Notes: a model not told the origin generated them from the sequence alone. A stretch of 64,000 nucleotides of DNA from Segatella copri (GCF_019249655.2 NZ_CP137557.1:3009001-3073000), one strand, 5' to 3'; shown: positions 49,819 to 60,341, numbered from the stretch's first letter. Program-made: numbers and translations.

Positions 49819-51645
49819 ATGGAAGAATACATCGTTTCTGCAAGAAAATACCGTCCGATGACCTTCGATTCGGTTGTTGGACAGAGTGCATTGACCACCA
49901 CTCTGAAGAACGCGGTGAAGAGCGGCAAGCTGGCGCACGCCTACCTCTTCTGCGGTCCTCGAGGCGTGGGCAAGACCACTTGTGCCCGCATCTTTGCCAA
50001 GGCAATCAACTGCGAGCATCCCCGCGAAGACGGCGAGGCATGCAACGAGTGCGAGAGCTGCAAGGCTTTCAACGAACAGCGTTCGTACAACATCTTTGAG
50101 CTGGACGCCGCCAGCAACAATGGCGTTGACCAGATCAAGACCCTGATGGAGCAGACCCGCATCCCGCCTCAGGTGGGTAAGTACAAGGTGTTCATCATCG
50201 ACGAGGTGCACATGCTGAGTGCACAGGCCTTCAACGCCTTCCTCAAGACACTGGAGGAACCGCCATCGCACGTAATCTTCATCCTCGCCACCACCGAGAA
50301 GCACAAGATTCTGCCTACCATCCTGAGCCGATGCCAGATTTACGACTTCGAGCGCATGACCGTGGCCAACACCATCGCCCACCTGAAGATGGTGGCTGAG
50401 AAGGAAGGCGTGAAATACGAGGACCAGGCACTCGCCGTCATCGCAGAGAAAGCAGACGGCGGTATGCGCGATGCCCTCTCCATCTTCGACCAGGCGGCAA
50501 GCTTCTGCCAGGGCGACATTACCTATCAGAAGGTGATAGAAGACCTGAACGTGCTCGACAGCGACAACTACTTCAAGCTGGTAGACCTCGCCATAGAGAA
50601 CAAGATAAGCCAGATGATGGTGGTGCTCGACGGTATCCTGAACAAGGGATTCGACGGCGGCAACATGATTCAGGGACTCGCCAAGCACGTGAGAAACGTG
50701 ATGATGGCAAAAGACCCTCAGACCCTGCCCCTGCTGGAAGTAAGCGACGAGCAGAAGGCTAAGTATGCCGAACAGGCCAAGAAGGCACCTACACCTTTCT
50801 TATATAAGGCACTGAAACTGATGAACGAATGCGATGTGCACTATCGCCAGAGTTCGAACAAGCGCCTGCTGGTAGAGCTTACCCTGATACAGATAGGACA
50901 GATTACACAACCGGAAGACCAGGACGTGCCTAGTGCGGGGCGTACGCCCCATAGACTAAAATCCCTGTTTCAGAAAATCATTGCCCAGCTTAAGCCTGCT
51001 GCTCAGGGTGCAGGTGCCGGGCAAGAGAGCGGAAGCACAGCCTCATCCCCAGAGGGAGAAGCTGCGACTGTCGCTGCGGCTACTGCTGCGCCAAAAGCAG
51101 CTACAAAAGCAGCTCCTGCGAAGAAGAAGATAAGCCAGGTGAAACTGAGCGGCATAGGCATGAGTTTTGCCAACCTGAAGAAAACGGAAGAGGCTAACCG
51201 ACGCACGTATAATCCTATCGACCAGTTGAAGGACGACCCGAACGCCCAGGCTGCCCATACAGATACGGCTACGGATATCGAATTTACCCAGGAACAGGTG
51301 GAAGGACAATGGATAGGCATGTGTCTGAGAATGCAGAACGTGAAGGATTTCATTGGTCTTGCCAACCGCATGAAAGCGGTGGTTCCGAAGATTACACAAT
51401 ACCCGAACATTGAAGTGGTGGTAGACAACCAACTGCTGCTCAACGACATTCAGAGCATCAAGGGAAGAATACTGCAAACCTTCAAGATAGGACTGGGCAA
51501 CCAATCTGTAACCATCGACTATCGACTGGCAGAAGCCAACGAGGTGACCAAGATTCTCTCGAAACGGGAATTGCTGGACAACCTGATGAAGGAGAACCCA
51601 GCCATCGCCAAACTCACCCAGGAGCTGAAGCTAGTCATGGCATAA
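49819..51645 (+). CDS. dnaX: DNA polymerase III subunit gamma/tau
   Basis: 608 residues. AAA+ clamp-loader core with Walker A GPRGVGKTT (about residue 46-54), the zinc site CEHPREDGEACNECESC, Walker B IIDEVHML and sensor 1 ILATTEKHK. The C-terminal tau-like part begins about residue 370, with an Ala/Gly/Pro-rich linker (APKAATKAAPAKKK) before a folded end. It loads the beta clamp and couples polymerase and helicase at the fork. The serine hydrolase gene follows after 21 bp. Confidence 0.95.
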   Translation: MEEYIVSARKYRPMTFDSVVGQSALTTTLKNAVKSGKLAHAYLFCGPRGVGKTTCARIFAKAINCEHPREDGEACNECESCKAFNEQRSYNIFELDAASNNGVDQIKTLMEQTRIPPQVGKYKVFIIDEVHMLSAQAFNAFLKTLEEPPSHVIFILATTEKHKILPTILSRCQIYDFERMTVANTIAHLKMVAEKEGVKYEDQALAVIAEKADGGMRDALSIFDQAASFCQGDITYQKVIEDLNVLDSDNYFKLVDLAIENKISQMMVVLDGILNKGFDGGNMIQGLAKHVRNVMMAKDPQTLPLLEVSDEQKAKYAEQAKKAPTPFLYKALKLMNECDVHYRQSSNKRLLVELTLIQIGQITQPEDQDVPSAGRTPHRLKSLFQKIIAQLKPAAQGAGAGQESGSTASSPEGEAATVAAATAAPKAATKAAPAKKKISQVKLSGIGMSFANLKKTEEANRRTYNPIDQLKDDPNAQAAHTDTATDIEFTQEQVEGQWIGMCLRMQNVKDFIGLANRMKAVVPKITQYPNIEVVVDNQLLLNDIQSIKGRILQTFKIGLGNQSVTIDYRLAEANEVTKILSKRELLDNLMKENPAIAKLTQELKLVMA

Positions 51646-51666
51646 ACCTATATTTTAAAGAAAACA

Positions 51667-52977
51667 ATGGCAAGAAGATTAAGAAAGAAACGCATCGCTA
51701 TCATACTGATTACGTTCACCGCTATCATAGGATGGACTACGCACAGCTGCGTATCCCGCTGTTCATCATCTGACGAGAAGGCTAAAGCGGATACCCTGCC
51801 CAAGGCGCACATCAACGACTCCATCTCGAACGCACTGACCGAGGGAAAGGAATACCACGAGATTGACTCCGTGGTAGAGAGATACCTGAAACGTTGGGAA
51901 ATCAACGGTGCCCAGCTCGTCATCACCCGCAACGACTCCCTACTCTACGCCCGCGGATTCGGATGGGCTGACAAGGAAAAGGGCATCAAGATGGAGCCTA
52001 ACATGCTGATGCGATTTGCCTCGGTATCGAAGCTCATCACGGCTGTGGGCATCATGAAACTGCAGGAGATGAAGAAACTGAAGCTGAACGAGAAGGTGTT
52101 CGGACCGAAGGGAATCCTCAACGATACCACCTATAATAATGGCATCAAGGACCAGCGATATTACGACATCACCGTGGAGCAGCTGCTTCGCCATCAGGCG
52201 GGTTTCAACAACTACGCCGGCGACCCGGTATCCTCCACCCGATACATCATGATGCAAAACCGCCTCACTACTCCTCCCGACCACAAGACACTGCTCAGGA
52301 TTCTGCTGAAGCGCCATCTGGGTTATACGCCGGGTCAGGGCAAATGCTACAGCAACCTGGGCTACATGATCCTTTCGATGATTATCGAGAAGAAGAGCGG
52401 CATGAAATACGAGAACTTCATGCAGAAGTATGTGCTCCAGCCTGCCGGATGCTACGACATGCACATTGCCGGCACTTACTTAAAGGACCGCCGCCCCAAC
52501 GAGACGAAGTACTACATGCACCAGGGCAGCATCCCTGTGTATGAATACAACAACAGTGGACGACTGGTGGAAAAATGCTATGGTGACACCGACCTTCCCC
52601 GCCTGTCGGGCGCAGGAGCCTGGTGTGGTTCGGCTGCCGAGCTGAGCCGTTTCATAGCCAGCATCGACGGAATGCCTCATGTGAAGGATATCCTGAGCAA
52701 GAAGAGCATCCAGTTTATGACCACCGAGCAGCCCGACCATCAGTATTCCATCGGCTGGAACTACACGCCGAAGAGCAATCGCCCATGGATTCGCACGGGT
52801 TCACTGGCCGGCACATCGGCTCTGGTTCTGAAGTATCCCGACGGTCAGTGCTGGATTCTCATCACGAACACATCCACCTGGAAGGGTCACGGCTTCTCAA
52901 ACGACAGCATGGCTTTCTTTGAAAAACTAAGACAGAAATACATGCCGGGCATGCCTAAGAAGGATTTGTTCATCTAA
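51667..52977 (+). CDS. Serine hydrolase of the class C beta-lactamase / PBP family
   Basis: 436 residues. The N-terminus is basic with one membrane segment (IAIILITFTAIIGWTTHSC), possibly a lipoprotein signal. The catalytic SxxK is in FASVSKLITAVG, and YSN in KCYSNLGYMIL. The late motif resembles HTG (IRTGSLAGTSA). Such proteins act as D-Ala-D-Ala peptidases, esterases or cell-wall hydrolases rather than true beta-lactamases. The substrate is unknown. It is co-directional with dnaX. Confidence 0.88.
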   Translation: MARRLRKKRIAIILITFTAIIGWTTHSCVSRCSSSDEKAKADTLPKAHINDSISNALTEGKEYHEIDSVVERYLKRWEINGAQLVITRNDSLLYARGFGWADKEKGIKMEPNMLMRFASVSKLITAVGIMKLQEMKKLKLNEKVFGPKGILNDTTYNNGIKDQRYYDITVEQLLRHQAGFNNYAGDPVSSTRYIMMQNRLTTPPDHKTLLRILLKRHLGYTPGQGKCYSNLGYMILSMIIEKKSGMKYENFMQKYVLQPAGCYDMHIAGTYLKDRRPNETKYYMHQGSIPVYEYNNSGRLVEKCYGDTDLPRLSGAGAWCGSAAELSRFIASIDGMPHVKDILSKKSIQFMTTEQPDHQYSIGWNYTPKSNRPWIRTGSLAGTSALVLKYPDGQCWILITNTSTWKGHGFSNDSMAFFEKLRQKYMPGMPKKDLFI

Positions 52978-53010
52978 AGGAAAGCTGATTCCTCATAAAG
53001 GATAGATTTA

Positions 53011-53184
53011 TATAGCCTGAAGAGGAAATATAATTAGCCTTAAGGAGAAATATATTTAGCCTTAAGGGAAAATATAATTAGCCTTAAGGGAAAATATAAT
53101 TAGCCTTAAGGGAAAATATTTTTTGCCTTAAGGATAGATATTTTTAGCTTTGAGGATAGGCATTTTTAGCTTTGAATATAGATA
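53011..53184. repeat. Eight-unit 22-bp tandem array
   Basis: The TAGCCTTAAGGGAAAATATA-type unit recurs with its TAGC core at 53013, 53035, 53057, 53079, 53101, 53123, 53145 and 53167, a constant 22-bp step. The central units are nearly identical and the outer ones drift. It lies between the serine hydrolase gene and its terminator. Two helical turns per unit. Confidence 0.9.
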
Positions 53185-53208
53185 GACATAGATGAAAAGA
53201 AACAAAAT

Positions 53209-53252
53209 AAAAGTCCCTGGAGAATGGAAACATCTCCAGGGACTTTTATTTT
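53209..53252. terminator. Bidirectional terminator
   Basis: AAAAGTCCCTGGAGA (53209-53223) pairs exactly with TCTCCAGGGACTTTT (53233-53247). Between the convergent serine hydrolase and receptor genes. Confidence 0.88.
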
Positions 53253-53299
53253 ACTTTATTATCTTATCTGTTTTTACTTCCAAATGAAATATGCTTTTT

Positions 53300-56200
53300 T
53301 TAGAAAGTATACTTCAAACCAATCTGACCACGCCAGCGGCTGTAGTAATCGCTATAGCTCTTGTAAGCATAAGCACCGGTAAACTGGTAAACACCACCAC
53401 CCTGATAGTTAACAGGAGAATAGTAGGTGCCGAAGCCATCACCATAGGTATGACCCCAATCCTTGTTCAAGAGGTTGCCCACGTTGAGGATATCGAAGGT
53501 CAACTCGATGGAGTTAATCTGACCAGCTACCTTGAAGCTGTACTTCTGACCGAAGTGAACATCGAAATGATGCTCGAATGGCAGGTTATCTGCATAACGC
53601 TCGTAGTACTCGCCACGGTGCTTGCTGAGGTAAGAATCCTCTGCAATCCACTTCTTCAACATCTCACGCTGCATCTCTTCGGTGAGCTTATCGCCATGAT
53701 TATCGCCAAACATGCGCTTGGTGAAGGTATTGTTGTTATACTTGGTTTCCTCGAAACGCATCTTGTCAATCTGTGCATCGGTTGGGATGAAGAACAGGTC
53801 ATTACCCTTGGAACCATCCTCGTTCACATCACCATAATAATAATAGGTGTAAGGTGAACCGCTCTTAGCCTGGTAGATGACACCCAGGGTTGTCTTCCAC
53901 TGCTTCTGATGACCATAGTCGATGTGGTAGTAAGCAGATGCCTGGATGCGGTGAGGCACGTTGTAGGCAGAGTTACCCACCTCCAAGTCGTTGCAGTCGC
54001 GATGAGTATACTGGTAAGTCCATGAACTCTTAGCCACAGAAGAACCGCCATTGGCAGCACTGCGTGAACGGGTCCAGGTGTAACTTGCCATCAGGTCGAG
54101 ACCGAAGTCGAAATGCTTCTCCGCCTTCAGAGAGAGGTTGATGGTATGACCCTTCGATGTATTGCCCAGGGCATAGACACCTGCGATAGGAGTACCCTTC
54201 ACTACACTCTGATAGAGCGGACGGTTGTCCCACTCGTAACCATACTTCTGAGAGAAGGTTTCACCACTCTGCTCCTGAGCCAGGTTCTTATAGAGAATAT
54301 CATTCAATGTCTTTGAGTAGATGGCCTCAGCGGTCCAGTCGATGCCCAACAGTTCAAAATCGAAACCGAGGTTAAGACGGAGGTTCTGGGCAAACTTAAA
54401 GTTCTTGCTGCAAACGGCAATATCCTGGTTACCGGCGCTCACCTTCATCTTATCGGCATTGGCATTCTGCTTGCTTGGGTCGAGGATGAGCTCCAAGCCC
54501 TTGGTAGAAGAGTTGTTGCTATCGTATGAAGAAAGCTGCAGACCTGTGCCTGAGAAGTTGTTGCTTACCCAAACAAATGGGATGCGACCGGTGAAGACAC
54601 CTGCACCACCACGGAGGATGAACTTACGGTCGTTGTTGATATCCCAACGGAATCCCACACGAGGAGAGAGCATTGGAGAGAACTTGAGCTTATCATTGGT
54701 CTTCATGCCCCAACCCATCTTCTCAGACAAGGCGTTGAACTCGGCATTCTCCATCGGAGTGTCGAAGAACACAGGAATATCCAGACGGAGACCATAGGTA
54801 AGAGTGAAATTGTTGCTGGCATTCCACTTATCCTGCGCATAGAAACCAAACTGACCTGATGAGAACTCAGAAGCCCAGTTAGGGTCGCCGGTTACACTTG
54901 TATTAGCCTGTCCGTAACGATACTGGTTCATGTAAACCTTGTTAGGATCCAGCTTATCATTCATATAGTCATCATAATAAGCCTTGAAGTTGTCGTATCC
55001 CTTGAAGGTATAAGAACCGAACTTATCAGAGATGAACATGTTCTTGAAATGGTAAAACTCGTTGTGGGTACCGAAGATGAAGGTATGGTTGCCACGGAGC
55101 CATGTCAGGTTGTCCTCAATGGTCCAGATATCCTGGTTCAGGTAGTTAGCCTGAGAGTTACGCTCTGTACCGATGTTCACCGTACCGCTACCCACACCTG
55201 TGATGGAAATCATAGGGAGGTTGGCCTTGATATCACGGCTATCGCGTACTCTTACGAAGCTGACACGGGCCTCATTGCTCACGTTTGGAGAGATACGGCT
55301 CTGAAGCTCAGCGATGAAAGAGTTGGTATTGCTCTTGAAAGGATAGCTGTAGGCATAGGTGTTCAGGCTGGAAGCACTGCCGCCGCCACTCAACTGCTCT
55401 GCCTTGACCAGACTCCAGCGGATGGCAAACTTATTGAACTCGTTGATGTTCCAGTCGAGTTTCAAGCCCGCCTTATCGCTCTTGGTGTAGATATCCTGGT
55501 TGCTGAAGTAGTCATTGAATGCTACGCCCTGCTTCTCAGCCATCTTCTGCAACATATTCATGATGTCCTTCGCCTGATCGGTATTCACCTTCGAGTTACC
55601 GGAATCCACACCATAGAGGTTAGGATATTCCTTGTTGGTACGCTCGTAGTTGGCGAAGAAGAAGAGTTTGTTCTTGATGATAGGTCCACCCAGGGTAACA
55701 CCCATGTTATACTGAGTCTGCTTCTGATACTTAGGCGCATAACCCGTGCCATCCAGATAAGGATACTTGGTACCGATGAGGTCCTGGTTGTAGCCATAGT
55801 AATAGGCAGAACCGTGGAACTTGTTGGTACCGCTCTTGGTGATGGCATTGATGGCACCACCGGTGAAACCGCTCTGTCGCACATCGAAAGGAGCTACAGA
55901 CACCTGAATCTGCTCGATGGTCTCCATAGATACAGGCTGAGCACCCGCCTGACCGCCGTTATTACCGCTGGAAGCCAGACCGAACACGTCGTTGTTGGCC
56001 GCACCATCAATCATGAAGTTGTTGTATCGGTTGTTGGTACCGGCAAACGACATGTTACCCGAATTGGTAACCGTGAGCTGAGGGTTCAAGCGAGCCACAT
56101 CGGCAATGCCGTGGGTGATACTAGGCATATTGTTGATCTGCTCGGCATTCATACTGGTGGCAGCACCTGTACGAGAAGCAGCGAGACCCGCCTTGCCAGC

Positions 56201-56557
56201 TACCACCACTTCCTGGAGCTGATGCGCATCCTCCTTCAAGGAGAAGGTGAGGTTGGTAGTCTCACCCAAGCTCAGGTTTACATTGTTGACACTCTTGTCC
56301 TTGTATCCGATGTAAGATACTTCAACCTTGTATGGTCCACCCGGACGCATACCCTGGATGGTGTAACGGCCATCGATATTCGTCACGGCACGATACACCG
56401 TACCTGAAGGCTGGTGAATGGCAGTAACGGTAGCACCGATGACACTCTCATCGTCGGATGTTACCTTACCGCTGATGCCAGATGTGGTAATCTGCGCCAT
56501 TGCCGTAGAGACAACAAAGGCTAGCAAAACCACTAGTAAATGCAATCTTTTCTGCAT
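53300..56557 (-). CDS. Oar-like TonB-dependent outer-membrane protein, copy 2
   Basis: 1085 residues. Signal peptide (to AMA, about residue 21), carboxypeptidase-regulatory-like domain (about 25-110; SGKVTSDDESVIGATVTAIHQ), plug (about 120-260) and a long barrel with the C-terminal GQIGLKYTF. The family resembles Oar of Myxococcus, used for export or surface attachment, and other TonB receptors. It is paralogous to the gene at 56850: the signal peptide and the regulatory-domain start are almost identical. Function unknown. No SusD-like gene is adjacent. Confidence 0.88.
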   Translation of the reverse strand: MQKRLHLLVVLLAFVVSTAMAQITTSGISGKVTSDDESVIGATVTAIHQPSGTVYRAVTNIDGRYTIQGMRPGGPYKVEVSYIGYKDKSVNNVNLSLGETTNLTFSLKEDAHQLQEVVVAGKAGLAASRTGAATSMNAEQINNMPSITHGIADVARLNPQLTVTNSGNMSFAGTNNRYNNFMIDGAANNDVFGLASSGNNGGQAGAQPVSMETIEQIQVSVAPFDVRQSGFTGGAINAITKSGTNKFHGSAYYYGYNQDLIGTKYPYLDGTGYAPKYQKQTQYNMGVTLGGPIIKNKLFFFANYERTNKEYPNLYGVDSGNSKVNTDQAKDIMNMLQKMAEKQGVAFNDYFSNQDIYTKSDKAGLKLDWNINEFNKFAIRWSLVKAEQLSGGGSASSLNTYAYSYPFKSNTNSFIAELQSRISPNVSNEARVSFVRVRDSRDIKANLPMISITGVGSGTVNIGTERNSQANYLNQDIWTIEDNLTWLRGNHTFIFGTHNEFYHFKNMFISDKFGSYTFKGYDNFKAYYDDYMNDKLDPNKVYMNQYRYGQANTSVTGDPNWASEFSSGQFGFYAQDKWNASNNFTLTYGLRLDIPVFFDTPMENAEFNALSEKMGWGMKTNDKLKFSPMLSPRVGFRWDINNDRKFILRGGAGVFTGRIPFVWVSNNFSGTGLQLSSYDSNNSSTKGLELILDPSKQNANADKMKVSAGNQDIAVCSKNFKFAQNLRLNLGFDFELLGIDWTAEAIYSKTLNDILYKNLAQEQSGETFSQKYGYEWDNRPLYQSVVKGTPIAGVYALGNTSKGHTINLSLKAEKHFDFGLDLMASYTWTRSRSAANGGSSVAKSSWTYQYTHRDCNDLEVGNSAYNVPHRIQASAYYHIDYGHQKQWKTTLGVIYQAKSGSPYTYYYYGDVNEDGSKGNDLFFIPTDAQIDKMRFEETKYNNNTFTKRMFGDNHGDKLTEEMQREMLKKWIAEDSYLSKHRGEYYERYADNLPFEHHFDVHFGQKYSFKVAGQINSIELTFDILNVGNLLNKDWGHTYGDGFGTYYSPVNYQGGGVYQFTGAYAYKSYSDYYSRWRGQIGLKYTF

Positions 56558-56640
56558 AGAATTTCAGATAAATTGGTTAATAATAACAGGATTTCATCTT
56601 CCCAGAAGACTTACTTAATCCTTTTTATACTTCTTAGCTG

Positions 56641-56670
56641 CAAATTTAAACAAAATTTTTGAAATAACAA
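56641..56670 (-). promoter_or_regulatory. Promoter of the Oar-like gene at 53300
   Basis: Minus strand TAAATTTG (56641-56648), 19-bp spacer, TTG (56668-56670). Confidence 0.65.
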
Positions 56671-56767
56671 GTTTTTAGAGGAAGAAAATTCGATTAAAAT
56701 TGGAAAAAGACCCCGAAATAGGTGTTTTGGGATATAAACAGCTGACTATAACTGCCGAACACGCAGA

Positions 56768-56807
56768 CAAAAAAAGATGCACTCCCCTATTACTAGAGAA
56801 GTGCATC
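56768..56807 (-). terminator. Terminator of the Oar-like gene at 56850
   Basis: GATGCACT pairs with AGTGCATC around a loop, followed on the minus strand by seven U. Confidence 0.8.
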
Positions 56808-56849
56808 CATTTATTTTATGGCTTATCTATTCTGTACCACTCCTATCCA

Positions 56850-59800
56850 TTAGTTGAAGATGTAACGGATAGAGAACTGGATAGAATAGGTAGAGTTGAA
56901 GCTTGTGTTGTTGGTGTATGTCTTAGACAATACTTCCTTACCATTCTTCTGGAACTGGAATGAACCCTGAGCACCATTCTTGCCAGCTGTATATTTCAAC
57001 AACTTGGTGTTGTTAACGGTCTTGTAGAGACCCCAGCTGTTGTTCAACAGGTTAGCCAAGTTCTTGATATCAACACCAAACTGGAGAGTATTCTTCTGAC
57101 CAGCTACGTTGAGATAGAAGTTCTGGTTGAACTTGAAGTCCAACTGATGATGCCAAGGCATCACAGCACCACCACGCTCAGCATACTCACCCTTGTGATT
57201 CTTCAGGTAATCATCCTGGTTGATGTAAGCCCAGAAGTCATCCTTCTGCTGCTCAGCTGTATATTTACCATTGTCCTTGAAGTTCCACTTATCCAAAGCC
57301 TCGCGGGAAGCTGGGATGTAAACCAAACCGTTAGAACCGTAGTCGTTAACTACATTGCCAGTCAACTGGTAAGTGTAACGTGTGCAGCTGTAACCGTCAG
57401 CATAACCCATATTCATACCCTCGTAGATCAAGCCAACCTCAGAACCGAAGTTCTTACCGTAGTCCTTCTTGTAAGAAGCAGAGATGAGCAAGCGGTTAGG
57501 AGCCACGTAGGTACCATAACCCAACTCCTTATCGTTGTTACCGTTTACAGAGTAACGGTTGTTGTAGTAGGCAGAAGAAACCTGGTCGCCTACACCATCA
57601 CCGTAAGACTTAGCCTTTGAATAGGTGTAAGATGCAGAGAGGTTCAAACCGAATGCAAACTTCTTAGCCAAAGATGCAGTGATTGAGTAGTAGTATGCCT
57701 TATGACCAGCGTTTGTAATCATATAAGGGTTGATAGATGAGTTGCGTGAATACCACTTACGCTTGTCACCAGGAGCCAACTCTATGTATGAATTACCATC
57801 CCAGTAGCGGTCGAGGTTGATAACAGTAGCTGGATTGAACTCACGGCTATAGATACCCTCCAGAGAGAAGTCAATATCGTAAGGCAACTTGGCATCCAAT
57901 GCCAGAGAAGTCTTCCAGGTAGCATTCATCTTCAAGTCCTTGTCGATGATGGTAGGAGAAGAAGGAGCTGCTGCATCATCACGGTTAACAGCCAAGCCCT
58001 GCTGCTTCAATACATTTACCTGCTCATCACGGCTAGCATAGAACTTATCCATCAAATATTTAGCACCCTTGTCAGATGGAGTATTATAATAATAGGTGTA
58101 CTGACCGCAACCAGCGTTACCTACAGCAGATACGAGCCAGACGAAAGGCAGACGACCGATGAAGTAACCTGTACCACCACGGAGCACCAACTTGTGGTTG
58201 CCGAGGATATCCCAGTTGAAACCTACACGAGGAGAAACTGTCAAAGGAGCATCAGGAAGCTGATCGGTAGTGTACTGAGACTCTACACCAGCATCGTTCT
58301 TCCACTTCATGGCTGCGAAGGCCTTGTTGTAGTTGTTCTTCAGCTCTGGATAGATAGGCAACTCGAAACGCAAACCTGCTGTAAGGCGGAAACGGTCTGA
58401 GAAGTTAACCTGATCCTGAACATAAGCAGAGAACTGGTTGTACTTCATGGTAGCGTTAAACTGGCTTGAACCATCCATAGGGAAGGTAACACCATAGCTT
58501 CTAGGAGCCTTGCCGTTCATGAAATCGTCCATAGACTCGAACACATAGTAACCTGCAGAAGCAGCACCGAAGCCGTTGGTAGCCTCGTTGGTCTCAAACT
58601 GGAGACCAGCGGTGAAGTTCTGGATACCCATGGCCCATGAAGCCTCATCTGTAGCAACGAAAGTCTTCACCTGTCGCAGGTTACCCTGAGTAAACGGATC
58701 AGGACCGAAGCCCATGTAGTAAGAACCATTCTTCAGAATATCTACAGTTGGGAACATACCACCTACATAAGTACGTGGCTCATCCTGATAGGAGTAAGTA
58801 GCACGGAGTACATTGCTTACACCACCCCACTTAGAGTTCCACTCAGCAGCGAAAGAAGTAAAGTTCTTCTCCTGATAATAGCGTGCACTCTCGAAGTAGA
58901 GACCTGCATTAGCTGTACGACCCGACTGAGACTTACCACCTGTAGCATCCTCACCACCAGGATAAATGACAGAATCCTTGAATGGAGTGGTTGAGCTAGA
59001 TGGAGCTGAAGAATCCTTGTCGTGACTCTTAGAGAAACGGATGTTCAACTTGTTGTTCTCGTTGATGTTCCAGTCGATACGAGCCAGGAACTTGTATGAT
59101 GGTGTATCAAGAGAATATCCCTGATAACGACCTGGGTTGTAACCATAGGTCTTGTTGAGGAAGCTGAGCATATTGTCCATATCGCTCTGCAATGGGCGGT
59201 GAACGGTACCAGATGATGGAGACCAATCATCAGAAGCATTTACACGAGCCGTACCAGAAGGACCAGCAGAGATGTTGCTCTGATATTCACCGTTGGCGAA
59301 GAAGAACAACTTATCCTTGATGATAGGACCACCGAAGCTGGCACCCCATGTAGTAGAATGAGACTGGAGACGATTCAACTCGTAATCGCTCACCTTGTTA
59401 CCACGCAAGTGAGAGTTGGTAGTGTACATATAAGCTGTACCCTTGAAATCATTGGTACCGCTCTTGGTTACGGCACTGATAGCACCACCTGTAAATCCAC
59501 TCAAACGAACATCGTATGGAGATGAAGATACTGAAATCTGATCCAAAGCATCGAGTGAAATTGGTGATCCGTTGCCTGGCAGGTTACCACCAATACCGAA
59601 GGCGTTGTTGAACGCAGCACCATCCACAGTAACGTAAGACTGACGGTAGTTACCACCACCTACAGCAAAACCGCTACCTACGTTGGCACCCTGAGGAGTC
59701 AACTTCAAGAGGTCGTTCATGCTACGAGATACGGTAGGAACAGCCTCAATCTGGTCGGCATTAATACTTGTTGTAGCACCAGCACGGTCGGTGCGCATGT

Positions 59801-60176
59801 TGTTGTTGCGATCAGCCACAACCACTACGTCTTCCAACTGAGCAGCATCCTCAGCCAAAGTCTCGTTCAAGACTGTGTTCTGACCAAGAGAAAGAGAAAT
59901 GCCCTTTACCTGCTTGTTCTTGTAACCCACGTAGGTTACTTCCAGAACATAAGGTCCACCTGGGCGCATACCCTGAATAGAATAACGACCATCCATGTTG
60001 GTCACTGCACGATAGACTGTACCAGAAGGTTGGTGAACAGCCTTGATTGTTGCGCCAATGACATCTTCGCCATTAGCTGTAATTTTACCACTAACGCTAG
60101 ATGTTGTTATCTGCGCCATTGCTGTGGTTACCATAAAGGCCAGCAAAGCCACTAATAAATGCAATCTTTTCTGCAT
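56850..60176 (-). CDS. Oar-like TonB-dependent outer-membrane protein, copy 1
   Basis: 1108 residues, paralogue of the gene at 53300 in tandem. MQKRLHLLVALLAFMVTTAM and SGKITANGEDVIGATIKAVH at the start, then a plug with GFTGGAISAVTKSGTNDFKG, and a barrel ending SIQFSIRYIFN. The two copies diverge strongly in the extracellular loops, as expected if they bind different ligands. It has its own promoter and terminator, so the pair is not one transcript. Confidence 0.88.
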   Translation of the reverse strand: MQKRLHLLVALLAFMVTTAMAQITTSSVSGKITANGEDVIGATIKAVHQPSGTVYRAVTNMDGRYSIQGMRPGGPYVLEVTYVGYKNKQVKGISLSLGQNTVLNETLAEDAAQLEDVVVVADRNNNMRTDRAGATTSINADQIEAVPTVSRSMNDLLKLTPQGANVGSGFAVGGGNYRQSYVTVDGAAFNNAFGIGGNLPGNGSPISLDALDQISVSSSPYDVRLSGFTGGAISAVTKSGTNDFKGTAYMYTTNSHLRGNKVSDYELNRLQSHSTTWGASFGGPIIKDKLFFFANGEYQSNISAGPSGTARVNASDDWSPSSGTVHRPLQSDMDNMLSFLNKTYGYNPGRYQGYSLDTPSYKFLARIDWNINENNKLNIRFSKSHDKDSSAPSSSTTPFKDSVIYPGGEDATGGKSQSGRTANAGLYFESARYYQEKNFTSFAAEWNSKWGGVSNVLRATYSYQDEPRTYVGGMFPTVDILKNGSYYMGFGPDPFTQGNLRQVKTFVATDEASWAMGIQNFTAGLQFETNEATNGFGAASAGYYVFESMDDFMNGKAPRSYGVTFPMDGSSQFNATMKYNQFSAYVQDQVNFSDRFRLTAGLRFELPIYPELKNNYNKAFAAMKWKNDAGVESQYTTDQLPDAPLTVSPRVGFNWDILGNHKLVLRGGTGYFIGRLPFVWLVSAVGNAGCGQYTYYYNTPSDKGAKYLMDKFYASRDEQVNVLKQQGLAVNRDDAAAPSSPTIIDKDLKMNATWKTSLALDAKLPYDIDFSLEGIYSREFNPATVINLDRYWDGNSYIELAPGDKRKWYSRNSSINPYMITNAGHKAYYYSITASLAKKFAFGLNLSASYTYSKAKSYGDGVGDQVSSAYYNNRYSVNGNNDKELGYGTYVAPNRLLISASYKKDYGKNFGSEVGLIYEGMNMGYADGYSCTRYTYQLTGNVVNDYGSNGLVYIPASREALDKWNFKDNGKYTAEQQKDDFWAYINQDDYLKNHKGEYAERGGAVMPWHHQLDFKFNQNFYLNVAGQKNTLQFGVDIKNLANLLNNSWGLYKTVNNTKLLKYTAGKNGAQGSFQFQKNGKEVLSKTYTNNTSFNSTYSIQFSIRYIFN

Positions 60177-60241
60177 ACCTTTTATTATAAAAATTTAATT
60201 AATTGTTTGGGAAATATTCCCTCTTATATCGTTATCGAGTG

Positions 60242-60249
60242 CAAAATTA
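60242..60249 (-). promoter_or_regulatory. -7 box of the Oar-like gene at 56850
   Basis: Minus strand TAATTTTG, about 66 bp before the start codon. The -33 is unclear. Confidence 0.5.
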
Positions 60250-60302
60250 AACAAAAAATCCAATATAAGTGTTACAAAAGGGTGAATTTTATGCTTTTAA
60301 AC

Positions 60303-60341
60303 ATAAAAAAAAATCTGCGTTAAGCAAATAACGCAGATTTT
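60303..60341 (-). terminator. Terminator of the ABC/FtsX pair
   Basis: AAAATCTGCGTTA (60310-60322) pairs exactly with TAACGCAGATTTT (60329-60341), with a run of eight U after it on the minus strand. Confidence 0.85.

Noticed and set aside
55049..56407. 452-codon plus-strand ORF antisense to the Oar-like gene
   Set aside because: Shadow frame; the TonB receptor on the other strand is certain.
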